A stretch of 8,569 nt of DNA. Origin: Egicoccus sp035462025. GTDB taxonomy: Bacteria; Actinomycetota; Nitriliruptoria; Nitriliruptorales; Nitriliruptoraceae. How positions within the stretch are numbered: position 1 is the first letter of the stretch; every line of letters begins with the position of its first letter. Positions 1 to 5,105 of the stretch are shown here, in pieces. Made by a program: the position numbers and the translations under genes. Where the stretch lies: NCBI GenBank assembly GCA_035462025.1, contig DATHUR010000065.1, positions 1 through 8,569 on the forward strand. Reading direction: 5' to 3'. A model generated the notes under the pieces. It made no database searches. It was not told the DNA's origin and worked only from the letters and a program-made list of their open reading frames with translations.

Positions 1-216
1 GACATCGTCAGCTTCATCTACCGCGACGAGGTCTACGACGAGGACAGCCCGGACAAGGGCATCGCCGAGCTGATCGTGTCCAAGCACCGCAACGGCGCCA
101 CCGGCGTGGTCAAGCTCGCCTTCCTCAACCACCTCACCAAGTTCGCCAACCTGGCCCGCGGCACCGGCGGCTCACCCGGCGGCGGCGGCGCGGGCGGCAT
201 GCCGACCCCGATGTGA
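1..216 (+). CDS. dnaB: Replicative DNA helicase DnaB, C-terminal end (5' truncated by window)
   Basis: The first 71 codons in frame 1 read into a TGA at 214-216 and give the end of a RecA-fold DnaB helicase. The stretch FIYRDEVYDEDSPDKGIAE, then AKHRNG-like SKHRNGATG, then VKLAFLNHLTKFANLA, is the usual C-terminal signature of bacterial DnaB, the hexameric 5'-3' helicase that unwinds DNA ahead of the replisome. The RNG segment corresponds to the arginine-finger/nucleotide-contact end of the RecA domain in the family. After it comes a Gly/Pro-rich tail (GGSPGGGGAGGMPTPM), a low-complexity flexible end common in actinobacterial copies. Start, N-terminal domain and Walker motifs lie outside the window. 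It is not related to the - strand genes that follow; a hairpin separates them. Confidence 0.95.
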   Translation, partial: DIVSFIYRDEVYDEDSPDKGIAELIVSKHRNGATGVVKLAFLNHLTKFANLARGTGGSPGGGGAGGMPTPM

Positions 217-222
217 TCCGGG

Positions 223-246
223 CGGGCGCGGTCAGTCCCGCGCCCG
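223..246. terminator. GC-rich hairpin between dnaB and the osmC-like gene, probable bidirectional terminator
   Basis: A perfect 9-bp inverted repeat, CGGGCGCGG (223-231) and CCGCGCCCG (238-246), with a 6-base loop, lies in the 38 bp between two convergent stop codons (216 and 255). No T-run follows on either strand, so it would be the actinobacterial type of stem without a U-tract, serving both genes. The structure is visible; the function is inferred. Confidence 0.6.
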
Positions 247-254
247 GCCGGGGC

Positions 255-743
255 TCACACCTCTTCGCGCTGCCAGACCATCGTGACGTCGACGCCGGCG
301 TCCTTGACGAGGTTGAGCACGGGACAGCGTGCCTCGGTCTCCGCGACCACCTCGCGCAGCTGCCCGTGGCTGGCCGCGGTGTAGACCTTGGCGACGACCT
401 TGATGGTCTGGAAATGGGGCCGCACGCTGCGGTCGCCCTGGCGGCCCCGGATGTCGATGGTGTAGGCGGCCTCGAACTCGAGGCCCTCGTAGTCGAGTCC
501 CATGTCGTCCGCGGCGCGCTTGAAGGTCACGCCCTCGCAGCCGCACAGCGCGCCGAGCACGGTCTGCAGCGGCGACGGACCCTCGCCGGTCCCACCGTGC
601 GCCACCGGTTCGTCGGTGACGAACGTGCCCCACTCGCCGGTGTCGACGACCGTCTTCAGCGTGGCCTCGTTGACGGCGGTCAGCGACTTGCCGCGGATGA
701 TCGGCTGGGACCTCGTCCCGGCGTCCTCGACGTGAACGGTCAT
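255..743 (-). CDS. OsmC-family protein (thiol-dependent peroxidase / redox protein)
   Basis: 162 aa, ATG start at 743 with AGGAG five bases upstream. OsmC/Ohr-family proteins are small cytosolic dimers that reduce hydroperoxides with a pair of cysteines on the two conserved helices. Both are here: Cys69 in the first helix (TVLGALCGCEGVTF, residues 61-74) and Cys140 in the ARCPVLNLV motif that matches the family's HCPVSN-type second site. The preceding GTGEGPSPLQ segment (51-60) is the conserved loop before the first helix. An additional Cys67 makes a C-G-C pair next to the usual catalytic cysteine, which is not the common pattern. Length is in the usual range for OsmC. It is the last of a run of - strand genes, 22 bp after the flavodoxin-like gene, so the two are probably cotranscribed. 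Substrate (organic peroxide, fatty-acid peroxide or reactive sulfur) cannot be read from the sequence. Confidence 0.88.
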   Translation of the reverse strand: MTVHVEDAGTRSQPIIRGKSLTAVNEATLKTVVDTGEWGTFVTDEPVAHGGTGEGPSPLQTVLGALCGCEGVTFKRAADDMGLDYEGLEFEAAYTIDIRGRQGDRSVRPHFQTIKVVAKVYTAASHGQLREVVAETEARCPVLNLVKDAGVDVTMVWQREEV

Positions 744-765
744 CGGTGCTCCTGTTGGGGGCGGG

Positions 766-1500
766 TCAGCGGTATTCGGGGTTGTGGAAGCCGAAGCGTT
801 CCCCCGACTCCCAGGCGGTGCGCTGGTTGCCGTAGGCCGGGATGCCGCCGGCGTCCTTGAGCATGCGGGCGAGGTGGAGCAGGTTCCACGTCATGAACGT
901 GGTGTTCTTCTGCGTGAACTCGTTGTCGAGGCCGGCGCGCGTGCCGTCGTCGAGTTCGTCACCGTACGACGGCCCGGGTCCCGCCTCGCCGATCCAGCCG
1001 GCGTCGGCCTGTGGCGGGATCGCGTAGCCGAGGTGCTGCAGCGAGTACAGCACGTTCATGGCGACGTGCTTGATGCCGTCCTCGTTGCCGGTCACCAGAC
1101 AGCCGCCGACCCGGCCGTAGTAGTCGTACTGGCCGTCGGTGTTGAGCTCACCCGACCAGCCGTAGAGCCGCTCGATGACCCGGGTCGCGACCGAGGACTT
1201 CTCGCCGAGCCAGATCGGTGTCATCAGCACCAGGATGTCGGCCTCGAGGACCTGGCGCTGGATCGCCGGCCAGTCGTCACGGGCGAAGCCGTGCTCGGTC
1301 ATGTCGGGTTGTACGCCGGGCGCGATGTCGTGGTCGACGGCACGGATCGACGTCACGCGCACGCCCTGCTCGCGCATGATCTGCATCGAGGCCTCGCCGA
1401 GCAGTTGCGTGTGGGAGGGCTCGGGACCGGGCTTGAGGGTGCAGTTGATGTACACCGCGGCGAGGTCGTCGTAGCTGGCTGGGGGTGTGCGATCGCTCAT
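766..1500 (-). CDS. Flavodoxin-like NAD(P)H-dependent FMN oxidoreductase
   Basis: 244 aa, ATG at 1500 with CGGAG six bases before it. The fold is that of NADPH-dependent FMN reductases/flavodoxins: an opening beta strand AAVYINCTL followed by the phosphate loop NCTLKPGPEPSHTQ (19-32), a second flavin loop TPIWLGEKSS (94-103), where W97 and the following residues normally flank the isoalloxazine ring, and TGNEDGIKH (137-145), the third loop. No membrane segment or signal peptide. It would carry FMN and transfer electrons from NAD(P)H to a small substrate (quinone, nitro or azo compound, or flavin), but the substrate is unknown. It lies upstream of and probably with the OsmC-family gene, and downstream of a strong inverted repeat that may be its operator. 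The linkage of a flavin reductase to OsmC and to the sulfur-relay genes suggests a thiol/redox stress role, which is inference. Confidence 0.85.
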   Translation of the reverse strand: MSDRTPPASYDDLAAVYINCTLKPGPEPSHTQLLGEASMQIMREQGVRVTSIRAVDHDIAPGVQPDMTEHGFARDDWPAIQRQVLEADILVLMTPIWLGEKSSVATRVIERLYGWSGELNTDGQYDYYGRVGGCLVTGNEDGIKHVAMNVLYSLQHLGYAIPPQADAGWIGEAGPGPSYGDELDDGTRAGLDNEFTQKNTTFMTWNLLHLARMLKDAGGIPAYGNQRTAWESGERFGFHNPEYR

Positions 1501-1518
1501 CTGCGGCTCCGGGCATCA

Positions 1519-1542
1519 GGTTCGTGGTTCCTACCACGAACC
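1519..1542. promoter_or_regulatory. Perfect 10-bp inverted repeat upstream of the flavodoxin gene, probable operator
   Basis: Arms GGTTCGTGGT (1519-1528) and ACCACGAACC (1533-1542) around the 4 bases TCCT, ending 18 bp from the ATG of the flavodoxin-like gene. It stands in the 82-bp gap after the MBL-rhodanese stop. Position near the start codon and the absence of a following T-run favour an operator for a dimeric regulator over a terminator, although it could also act as a terminator of the upstream operon. The cognate regulator is not evident in the window. Confidence 0.5.
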
Positions 1543-1582
1543 CTGACGTCACGGTGGTCGAGCGGCGACCGTTTGAAGCTCG

Positions 1583-2968
1583 TCAGCCCCCGGCCATGGC
1601 CTGCGCGTCCTCGACGACGACCTCCGCGCCCGGCACGTCGCCCGGAAGGCAGAAGTCGTCGATCAGCACCGCTTCACGGCCGGCGCGTTCGAGCAGCGAC
1701 ACGGCGATGGCAGCCCGCGCGCCGGTGGCGCAGTAGACCCACACCGGCCGGTCGTCGGGCACCTCGCCCATGCGCTCGGGCAACTCGTGGAACGGCACGT
1801 GCATCGCGTCGGCGTGGTGGCCAGACTCCCATTCCCAGCCGTCCCGCACGTCGAGCACGACCCGCTCGTCCGACGTGGTGGCCGCGAGCTCGGCGAACCG
1901 CTCGCGGCGCATGGTCGCGGTACGTGGGTGGTCGTCGAGCGCGGCCGGGTCGAGGATCGATCGCCCGGCGAGCCGGTCGTAGCCGATGCGCGTCAGCATC
2001 CGTTGGGCCTCGGCGATAGCCGCCTCGTCATCGCCCAGCAGGATCACCGACGCGTCCCAGGGGACGAGCCAGCCGACGTAGGTGGGCAGGTCGTTGCGCA
2101 ACTCGGCGTTGATCGTGCCCAGCAGGTGCGAACGGGTGTAGGCGGTGCGGTCGCGCAGGTCGAGCACCCACGCCCCGTCCTCGACCGCCTTTACGACCGC
2201 GTCGAGATCCATCGCGGACGGTGGGGTGGCGTCGAACGCGGACGGCCCCGAGGCGTTGAGCGGACCCATCTGGGCGTAGTAGGTCGGATAGGGCGTCAGG
2301 CCCTCGATCATCTCGCGCACGAACGACTCGACGTCGGCGTGGACCAGCGCCGGGTTGTCGGTGCGCTCGCCACCGATGGTCGACGACGCCTTGGTCGCCT
2401 GCGTCGCCGAACAGTGGCTGCCGAAGCCGTGGGTCGGGTGCACGGCTGCCTCGTCGGGCAGCGCGGCGGCGAGCTTGCGCACCGAGTGGTACTGGGCCCG
2501 GGCCAGTTCCTCGGTCAGGTCCGGCGAGATCAGGTCGGTGCGTCCGACCGTGCCGAACAGCATCGAACCGCCGGTGAACACCGCCACTGCCTTGCCCTGC
2601 TCGTCACGCACCGCATACGACAGGTGGGTCGGGGTGTGGCCCGGCGTGTGCAGGACGTCGATGCGCATCGTGCCGGCCGTCAACTCGTCGCCGTCGCGCA
2701 CGCCCGTGCGCTCGAAGCTCACCCGGTCGTCGGCGGACAGGACGTACTGTGCGCCGAGTTGCTCCGCCAGTGCCAGGCCACCGGTCACGTAGTCGTTGTG
2801 GATGTGGGTCTCGAGCACATGGGTTACCCGCAGCCCGCGCTCGGACACCAGCTGCAGGACCCGGTCGAGATCGCGCTGGGGATCGACGACGATCGCCACC
2901 TCGCCGTCGGTTGCGAGGTAGCTGCGGTCCCCGAGGGACGGGGTCTCGATGGTGAGGATCTCGATCAC
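1583..2968 (-). CDS. MBL-fold (persulfide dioxygenase-like) protein fused to two rhodanese domains
   Basis: 461 aa, GTG start at 2968, only 6 bp after the tusA stop, so translationally linked to it. Residues 1-240 are a metallo-beta-lactamase fold close to ETHE1-type persulfide dioxygenases: ETHIHNDYVTGG (53-64) gives His55 and His57, HTPGH gives His111, and HPTH gives His180. The usual FTGD motif, whose Asp is the third iron ligand in ETHE1, reads FTGG (131-134), so that ligand is missing; I recall FTGG in other actinobacterial members, so it may mark a subfamily. Residues about 254-340 are a rhodanese domain without a catalytic cysteine (VILLGDD where the Cys loop should be). Residues about 358-440 are a second rhodanese domain with an intact loop, Cys413 in VYCATGARA. 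The protein should bind and oxidise or transfer persulfide sulfur (glutathione-, mycothiol- or protein-bound), in the cytosol, working with TusA and the DsrE protein encoded just upstream. Dioxygenase activity is uncertain; sulfurtransferase activity of the last domain is likely. Confidence 0.9.
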   Translation of the reverse strand: MIEILTIETPSLGDRSYLATDGEVAIVVDPQRDLDRVLQLVSERGLRVTHVLETHIHNDYVTGGLALAEQLGAQYVLSADDRVSFERTGVRDGDELTAGTMRIDVLHTPGHTPTHLSYAVRDEQGKAVAVFTGGSMLFGTVGRTDLISPDLTEELARAQYHSVRKLAAALPDEAAVHPTHGFGSHCSATQATKASSTIGGERTDNPALVHADVESFVREMIEGLTPYPTYYAQMGPLNASGPSAFDATPPSAMDLDAVVKAVEDGAWVLDLRDRTAYTRSHLLGTINAELRNDLPTYVGWLVPWDASVILLGDDEAAIAEAQRMLTRIGYDRLAGRSILDPAALDDHPRTATMRRERFAELAATTSDERVVLDVRDGWEWESGHHADAMHVPFHELPERMGEVPDDRPVWVYCATGARAAIAVSLLERAGREAVLIDDFCLPGDVPGAEVVVEDAQAMAGG

Positions 2969-2974
2969 GTCGCG

Positions 2975-3223
2975 TCAGCCCTTCTGGATCAGGAAGGTGA
3001 AGCGGTCGCCGGCGTCGTCGACCTCGAGCAGGGTGTGACCGGTCGACTCGGCCCAGGCCGGGATGTCGCGCAACGAGCCGCGGTCGGTCGAGATGACCTC
3101 GAGGCGTTCCCCGGAGGCGATCTTGTCGATGGCCTGCCGGGTGCGCACGATCGGCATGGGACAGGCGAGACCGCTGGCGTCCAGGGTCTGCGTGACCGTC
3201 CCGCTGGTGGTGTCTTCACTCAC
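2975..3223 (-). CDS. TusA-family sulfur-carrier protein
   Basis: 82 aa. TusA-like proteins are small cytosolic carriers that hold sulfur as a persulfide on one cysteine. The hallmark LDASGLACPMPIVRTRQAI is present, with carrier Cys21 in the CPMP motif at the start of the first helix; a typical beta-alpha-beta-alpha-beta-beta length follows. The start is GTG at 3223, chosen because GGAAGGA sits 7 to 8 bases upstream and because the frame then opens directly with the carrier domain. Between DsrE-like gene (upstream) and MBL-rhodanese gene (6 bp downstream), it fits the middle position of a relay passing sulfane sulfur from DsrE to rhodanese or the reverse. With only the sulfur-oxidation-type neighbours present (no tRNA thiolation genes), a role in persulfide handling is more likely than in tRNA 2-thiolation. 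Confidence 0.92.
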   Translation of the reverse strand: MSEDTTSGTVTQTLDASGLACPMPIVRTRQAIDKIASGERLEVISTDRGSLRDIPAWAESTGHTLLEVDDAGDRFTFLIQKG

Positions 3224-3247
3224 GGATGCGTCCTTCCACGTCGGGTT

Positions 3248-3265
3248 CGGCCCCCGGCGGGGCCG
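3248..3265 (-). other. Intra-operon hairpin between dsrE-like gene and tusA
   Basis: CGGCCCC (3248-3254) and GGGGCCG (3259-3265) form a 7-bp perfect stem with a 4-base loop CGGC, inside the 48-bp gap between the dsrE-like stop and the tusA ribosome binding site. No T-run. It may be a partial terminator or an mRNA-stability element setting different levels of DsrE and TusA; function is inferred. Confidence 0.4.
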
Positions 3266-3271
3266 TCTGCG

Positions 3272-3742
3272 TCAGATGAACAGGTTGATGCTGGAGCGCT
3301 GCATGTTGGCCATCGCCGCCGCGGCGCCCAGCGGCTCCTCGATCCCGTCGATCAGGTCGTCGCGGGTCAGCCCCATCAGGTCCATCGTCATCTGGCACGG
3401 CGCGAGCTTGACCCCGAGTTCCTGCGCCGTGGCGATCAGCGCCTCGGGGGGCTCGACCTTGTGTTTCTTGGCGATCGTGCGCAGCATCTTCGGGCCCGCG
3501 CCGCCGAAGTTGAGGTGGCTCAGGCGCTGGTTGTTCATCGCCCCCATCGCCTTGGTCATCCAGTTGTCACCGGTGACCCGGACCTCCGGGCGTTTCAACG
3601 GGAACAGCCCCCAGAAGGTGCAGAACATCGTGACTTCCATGCCGTAGGCGGCACCGGTCGTCGCCAGGATGTACTGCGGCCAGACCTTGTCCATCTCCCC
3701 GGACCAACAGATGATGGTCATGCGTTCGATGCCGTCGTCCAC
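3272..3742 (-). CDS. DsrE/DsrF-like (DsrE2-type) sulfurtransferase
   Basis: 156 aa from GTG at 3742. This start was chosen over an ATG further upstream (3805) and an internal ATG (3721) because GGAGGAG lies exactly 7 bases before the GTG. The protein matches the DsrE2-like branch of the DsrE/DsrF family: a first strand ending MTIICWSGEMDKVW, then YILATTGAAYGMEVTMFCTFWGL (residues 24-46), and the signature around Cys116, APCQMTMDLMGL (114-125), equivalent to the CxMSxxxMG motif carrying the persulfide-accepting cysteine. Cys12 and Cys41 are additional. DsrE2 proteins exchange sulfane sulfur with TusA and rhodaneses; the middle hydrophobic stretch is typical of the family and can associate with membrane. 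It is the first gene of the sulfur operon (dsrE-tusA-MBL/rhodanese) and is divergent from the ArsR-family gene, which probably controls it. The Met- and Ala-rich C-terminus (AAAAMANMQRSSINLFI) is normal for the family. Confidence 0.9.
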   Translation of the reverse strand: MDDGIERMTIICWSGEMDKVWPQYILATTGAAYGMEVTMFCTFWGLFPLKRPEVRVTGDNWMTKAMGAMNNQRLSHLNFGGAGPKMLRTIAKKHKVEPPEALIATAQELGVKLAPCQMTMDLMGLTRDDLIDGIEEPLGAAAAMANMQRSSINLFI

Positions 3743-3749
3743 GGCGTGA

Positions 3750-3756
3750 CTCCTCC
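3750..3756 (-). promoter_or_regulatory. Shine-Dalgarno site that fixes the dsrE-like GTG start
   Basis: On the - strand this reads GGAGGAG, with a 7-base spacer to the GTG at 3742. It is the strongest ribosome binding site of the window and excludes the upstream ATG at 3805 as the natural start. Confidence 0.8.
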
Positions 3757-3769
3757 GCAAGCTCTCCCG

Positions 3770-3801
3770 GTACCTGCGGAATCTCCCAGATGCGCAGGTA
3801 C
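3770..3801. promoter_or_regulatory. Inverted repeat in the arsR/dsrE divergent region, candidate ArsR operator
   Basis: GTACCTGCG (3770-3778) and CGCAGGTAC (3793-3801) are perfect 9-bp inverted arms with a 14-bp spacer, giving half-site centres 23 bp apart, about two helical turns. They lie between the two divergent genes, 27 bp upstream of the dsrE-like start and next to a TATACT hexamer. The symmetry and location suit an operator for the adjacent ArsR-family regulator; a leader hairpin in the dsrE transcript is the alternative. Confidence 0.45.
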
Positions 3802-3804
3802 GCA

Positions 3805-3810
3805 TATACT
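3805..3810 (+). promoter_or_regulatory. Possible -10 element for the arsR-family gene
   Basis: TATACT matches 5 of 6 bases of the sigma-70-type -10 consensus, in an AT-rich patch of an otherwise GC-rich spacer. No good -35 is found at the usual distance (common in actinobacteria), and the resulting leader would be about 100 bases, so the assignment is weak. Confidence 0.3.
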
Positions 3811-3914
3811 TGCCCGACGAGCTTGATTGGTCCGGACGTTTCTGTCAAGACTGGAGTTGGGGGTCGTGCGCGGGGTCGCCATGATGTGCGCACGCCCACG
3901 AGGAGAGGCTGACC

Positions 3915-4316
3915 ATGGTCGGGCGGGATGGGGACGACGCGGCTCGAGGGTCCGAGGTGGCCGCCGACGACGCGAATGCACCGGTCGCGCTCGACGCGGG
4001 CCTGCGGGGTGAGCTCGCGGAGTTGACGGCGACCCTGTGCAAGGCCCTCAACGACCCGAAGCGCCTGCTGCTGATCTATGCGTTGGCGGACGGACCGCGT
4101 TCGGTCGGGGCGTTGGCCGACACCCTGGGGGCCTCGCAGACCAACGTCTCGCAGCACCTGGCGATCCTGCGCGAACGCGGTGTGGTCGGCACCGAACGCC
4201 GCGGACCGAGCGTGATCTACTCGTTGCGCTACCCCGAACTCATCGGCGCCGTCGACCAGTTGCGCGCCATCCTGTCGCGCGAACTCGACCGACGACAGCA
4301 GTTGGTGGCCGGCTGA
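3915..4316 (+). CDS. ArsR/SmtB-family winged-helix transcriptional repressor
   Basis: 133 aa, ATG at 3915 with AGGAG 9 bases upstream. Residues 35-110 are an ArsR-type winged helix: LCKALNDPKRLLLIYAL (41-57), then the recognition helix-turn-helix SVGALADTLGASQTNVSQHLAILRERGVV (63-91) and the wing VGTERRGPSVIYSLRYPEL. The first 25 residues are polar and probably disordered. The only cysteine is Cys42, just before the DPKR turn; the ELCVC metal motif of CadC/ArsR and the two-cysteine arrangement of persulfide sensors such as SqrR/BigR are both absent. Therefore the inducer is unclear: a one-Cys thiol switch, a non-cysteine metal site, or a different ligand. Its place directly divergent from the dsrE-tusA-MBL operon makes it the likely repressor of that operon and of itself. 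Its TGA is directly adjacent to the stop of the convergent regulator gene. Confidence 0.9.
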   Translation: MVGRDGDDAARGSEVAADDANAPVALDAGLRGELAELTATLCKALNDPKRLLLIYALADGPRSVGALADTLGASQTNVSQHLAILRERGVVGTERRGPSVIYSLRYPELIGAVDQLRAILSRELDRRQQLVAG

Positions 4317-4970
4317 TCACGACCCTCCGGCCGCCGACCCGGCCGCATTCGGCGGGTCACCGGTCGGGAAGGTGTCGATCTGCACGGTGACCGGGACCAC
4401 GTCGGCCGGCTCGGTACCGTCGTCGCGACGTGAGCCGAGGCGCTCGCGCCACGCGTCGATGACCACGACCAGGTCGTCACGCAACTGTGCCATCTCGTCA
4501 CGGGTCAGACGGAGCCGCGACGTCATCTCGATCGTCGCCTGGACCCACTCCTCGCCCCACGCCCCCGCATCGCGGTGCCAGCGGCGCAGTCGCTGCATCC
4601 GGGCGCGCAGCACCTCGTCGAGCACCATCTGCGCGTCGTCGCGCGTGTCATCGCGCTCGAGCAGGTCGAACCCCTCGAGCGTCCAGCCGCCGCGCGCGAC
4701 CCGCCAGTACCGGTCCCGCTTCGAGCCGAGGTCCTCGGCCTCCTCGATCAGGCCGTGTTCGGCCAACTGCCGCAGGTGGTAGCTGGTCGACCCGCTGCTC
4801 TCGCCGACGAGACGCCCCAGGCCGCTGGCCGTGGACGGGCCGTGTTCGACCAGCAACTCCACGAGTTGGAACCGCAACGGGTGCGCGAGTGCCTTGAGCG
4901 CCGGCGGGTCGAGTACGCGCTGGTGCAGCACGCTGTCGGGCATCCGGGGTGTGCCGGTGTCGTCGGTCAC
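4317..4970 (-). CDS. ArsR-like helix-turn-helix regulator, probable repressor of the adjacent MFS operon
   Basis: 217 aa from GTG at 4970, chosen because GGGAG lies 9 bases upstream while the internal ATG at 4943 has no ribosome binding site; a longer reading upstream runs through the promoter island and is not believed. Residues 22-95 form a winged helix: DPPALKALAHPLRFQLVELL, then TASGLGRLVGESSGSTSYHLRQLAEHGLIEE (48-78) and the wing SKRDRYWRVA. Unlike simple ArsR proteins there is a C-terminal part of some 120 residues: charged helices (about 105-180, including RARMQRLRRWHRD and a WRERLGSRR segment) that probably form a ligand or dimer domain, and a disordered tail. The protein has no cysteine, so it is not a thiol switch or Cys-metal sensor. 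Such HTH proteins are commonly found divergent from MFS exporters in actinomycetes and repress them until a drug or metabolite binds. The TTTGCAAA sites in the shared promoter are the obvious operators. Confidence 0.85.
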   Translation of the reverse strand: MTDDTGTPRMPDSVLHQRVLDPPALKALAHPLRFQLVELLVEHGPSTASGLGRLVGESSGSTSYHLRQLAEHGLIEEAEDLGSKRDRYWRVARGGWTLEGFDLLERDDTRDDAQMVLDEVLRARMQRLRRWHRDAGAWGEEWVQATIEMTSRLRLTRDEMAQLRDDLVVVIDAWRERLGSRRDDGTEPADVVPVTVQIDTFPTGDPPNAAGSAAGGS

Positions 4971-4998
4971 GGTCGTCGTCTCCCGGTGCGCTCGGAAC

Positions 4999-5042
4999 GC
5001 CAAGGATAATTTGCAAAGATCTATTTGCAAAGAACTCTTGGC
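4999..5042. promoter_or_regulatory. Operator array: TTTGCAAA half-sites within a 44-bp imperfect palindrome
   Basis: Four elements are set in order: GCCAAG (4999-5004), TTTGCAAA (5010-5017), TTTGCAAA (5024-5031) and CTTGGC (5037-5042). The two TTTGCAAA octamers are 14 bp apart. The whole 44-bp block is symmetric, 16 of 22 positions pairing about the centre between 5020 and 5021, and can be read as three 16-bp GC..GC sites of which neighbours share their end dinucleotide. The block is AT-rich in a GC-rich context and covers the -35 region of both divergent promoters, so it probably binds the HTH regulator encoded at 4317-4970. Confidence 0.65.
5003..5030 (-). promoter_or_regulatory. Putative promoter of the HTH regulator gene
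   Basis: On the - strand, TTGCAA (5030 to 5025) and TATCCT (5008 to 5003) are separated by 16 bp, each matching 4 of 6 consensus bases. It mirrors the + strand promoter and shares its -35 palindrome. Transcription would start near 4996, just ahead of the GTG at 4970. Confidence 0.4.
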
Positions 5043-5052
5043 GGTGTATGGT
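5025..5052 (+). promoter_or_regulatory. Putative promoter of the small gene / MFS operon
   Basis: TTGCAA (5025-5030) and TATGGT (5047-5052), 16-bp spacer, each 4 of 6 to the consensus. The -35 lies inside the operator array and the start point would fall near 5059, right before the second operator, so a bound regulator would block it. Confidence 0.4.
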
Positions 5053-5061
5053 GACGCTATC

Positions 5062-5077
5062 GCAAAGGAATCTTTGC
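5062..5077. promoter_or_regulatory. Second operator, perfect palindrome GCAAAG-GAAT-CTTTGC
   Basis: GCAAAG (5062-5067) and CTTTGC (5072-5077) are perfectly inverted around four bases. It repeats the GCAAA-N6-TTTGC layout found at 5013-5028 in the upstream array (same 16-bp length), so both are likely bound by the same dimeric regulator. It sits between the presumed start of transcription and the ribosome binding site of the 62-aa gene. Confidence 0.65.
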
Positions 5078-5105
5078 AGTCCAACCTACTCCGAGGAGAC
5101 GCACC

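Noticed and set aside
784..2019. A 411-codon + strand frame opposite the flavodoxin-like gene
   Set aside because: Same antisense effect; low-complexity Arg-rich end and no motif, no ribosome binding site.
1787..3826. A 679-codon open frame on the + strand opposite the sulfur operon
   Set aside because: It is the reverse shadow of MBL-rhodanese, TusA and DsrE-like genes in a GC-rich genome. Its product is Arg/Gly/Val/His-rich with no recognisable fold, and the - strand proteins have intact catalytic motifs.
3843..3848. Perfect TTGACA on the - strand as -35 of the dsrE operon
   Set aside because: No TANNNT-like -10 occurs 16-19 bp downstream (3826-3818), so a functional promoter there cannot be supported.
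3866..4012. Possible cysteine leader peptide (MMCARPRGEADH) before the arsR gene
   Set aside because: The frame does not close before the arsR start but runs on as an overlapping shadow frame to 4012; no independent ribosome binding site.
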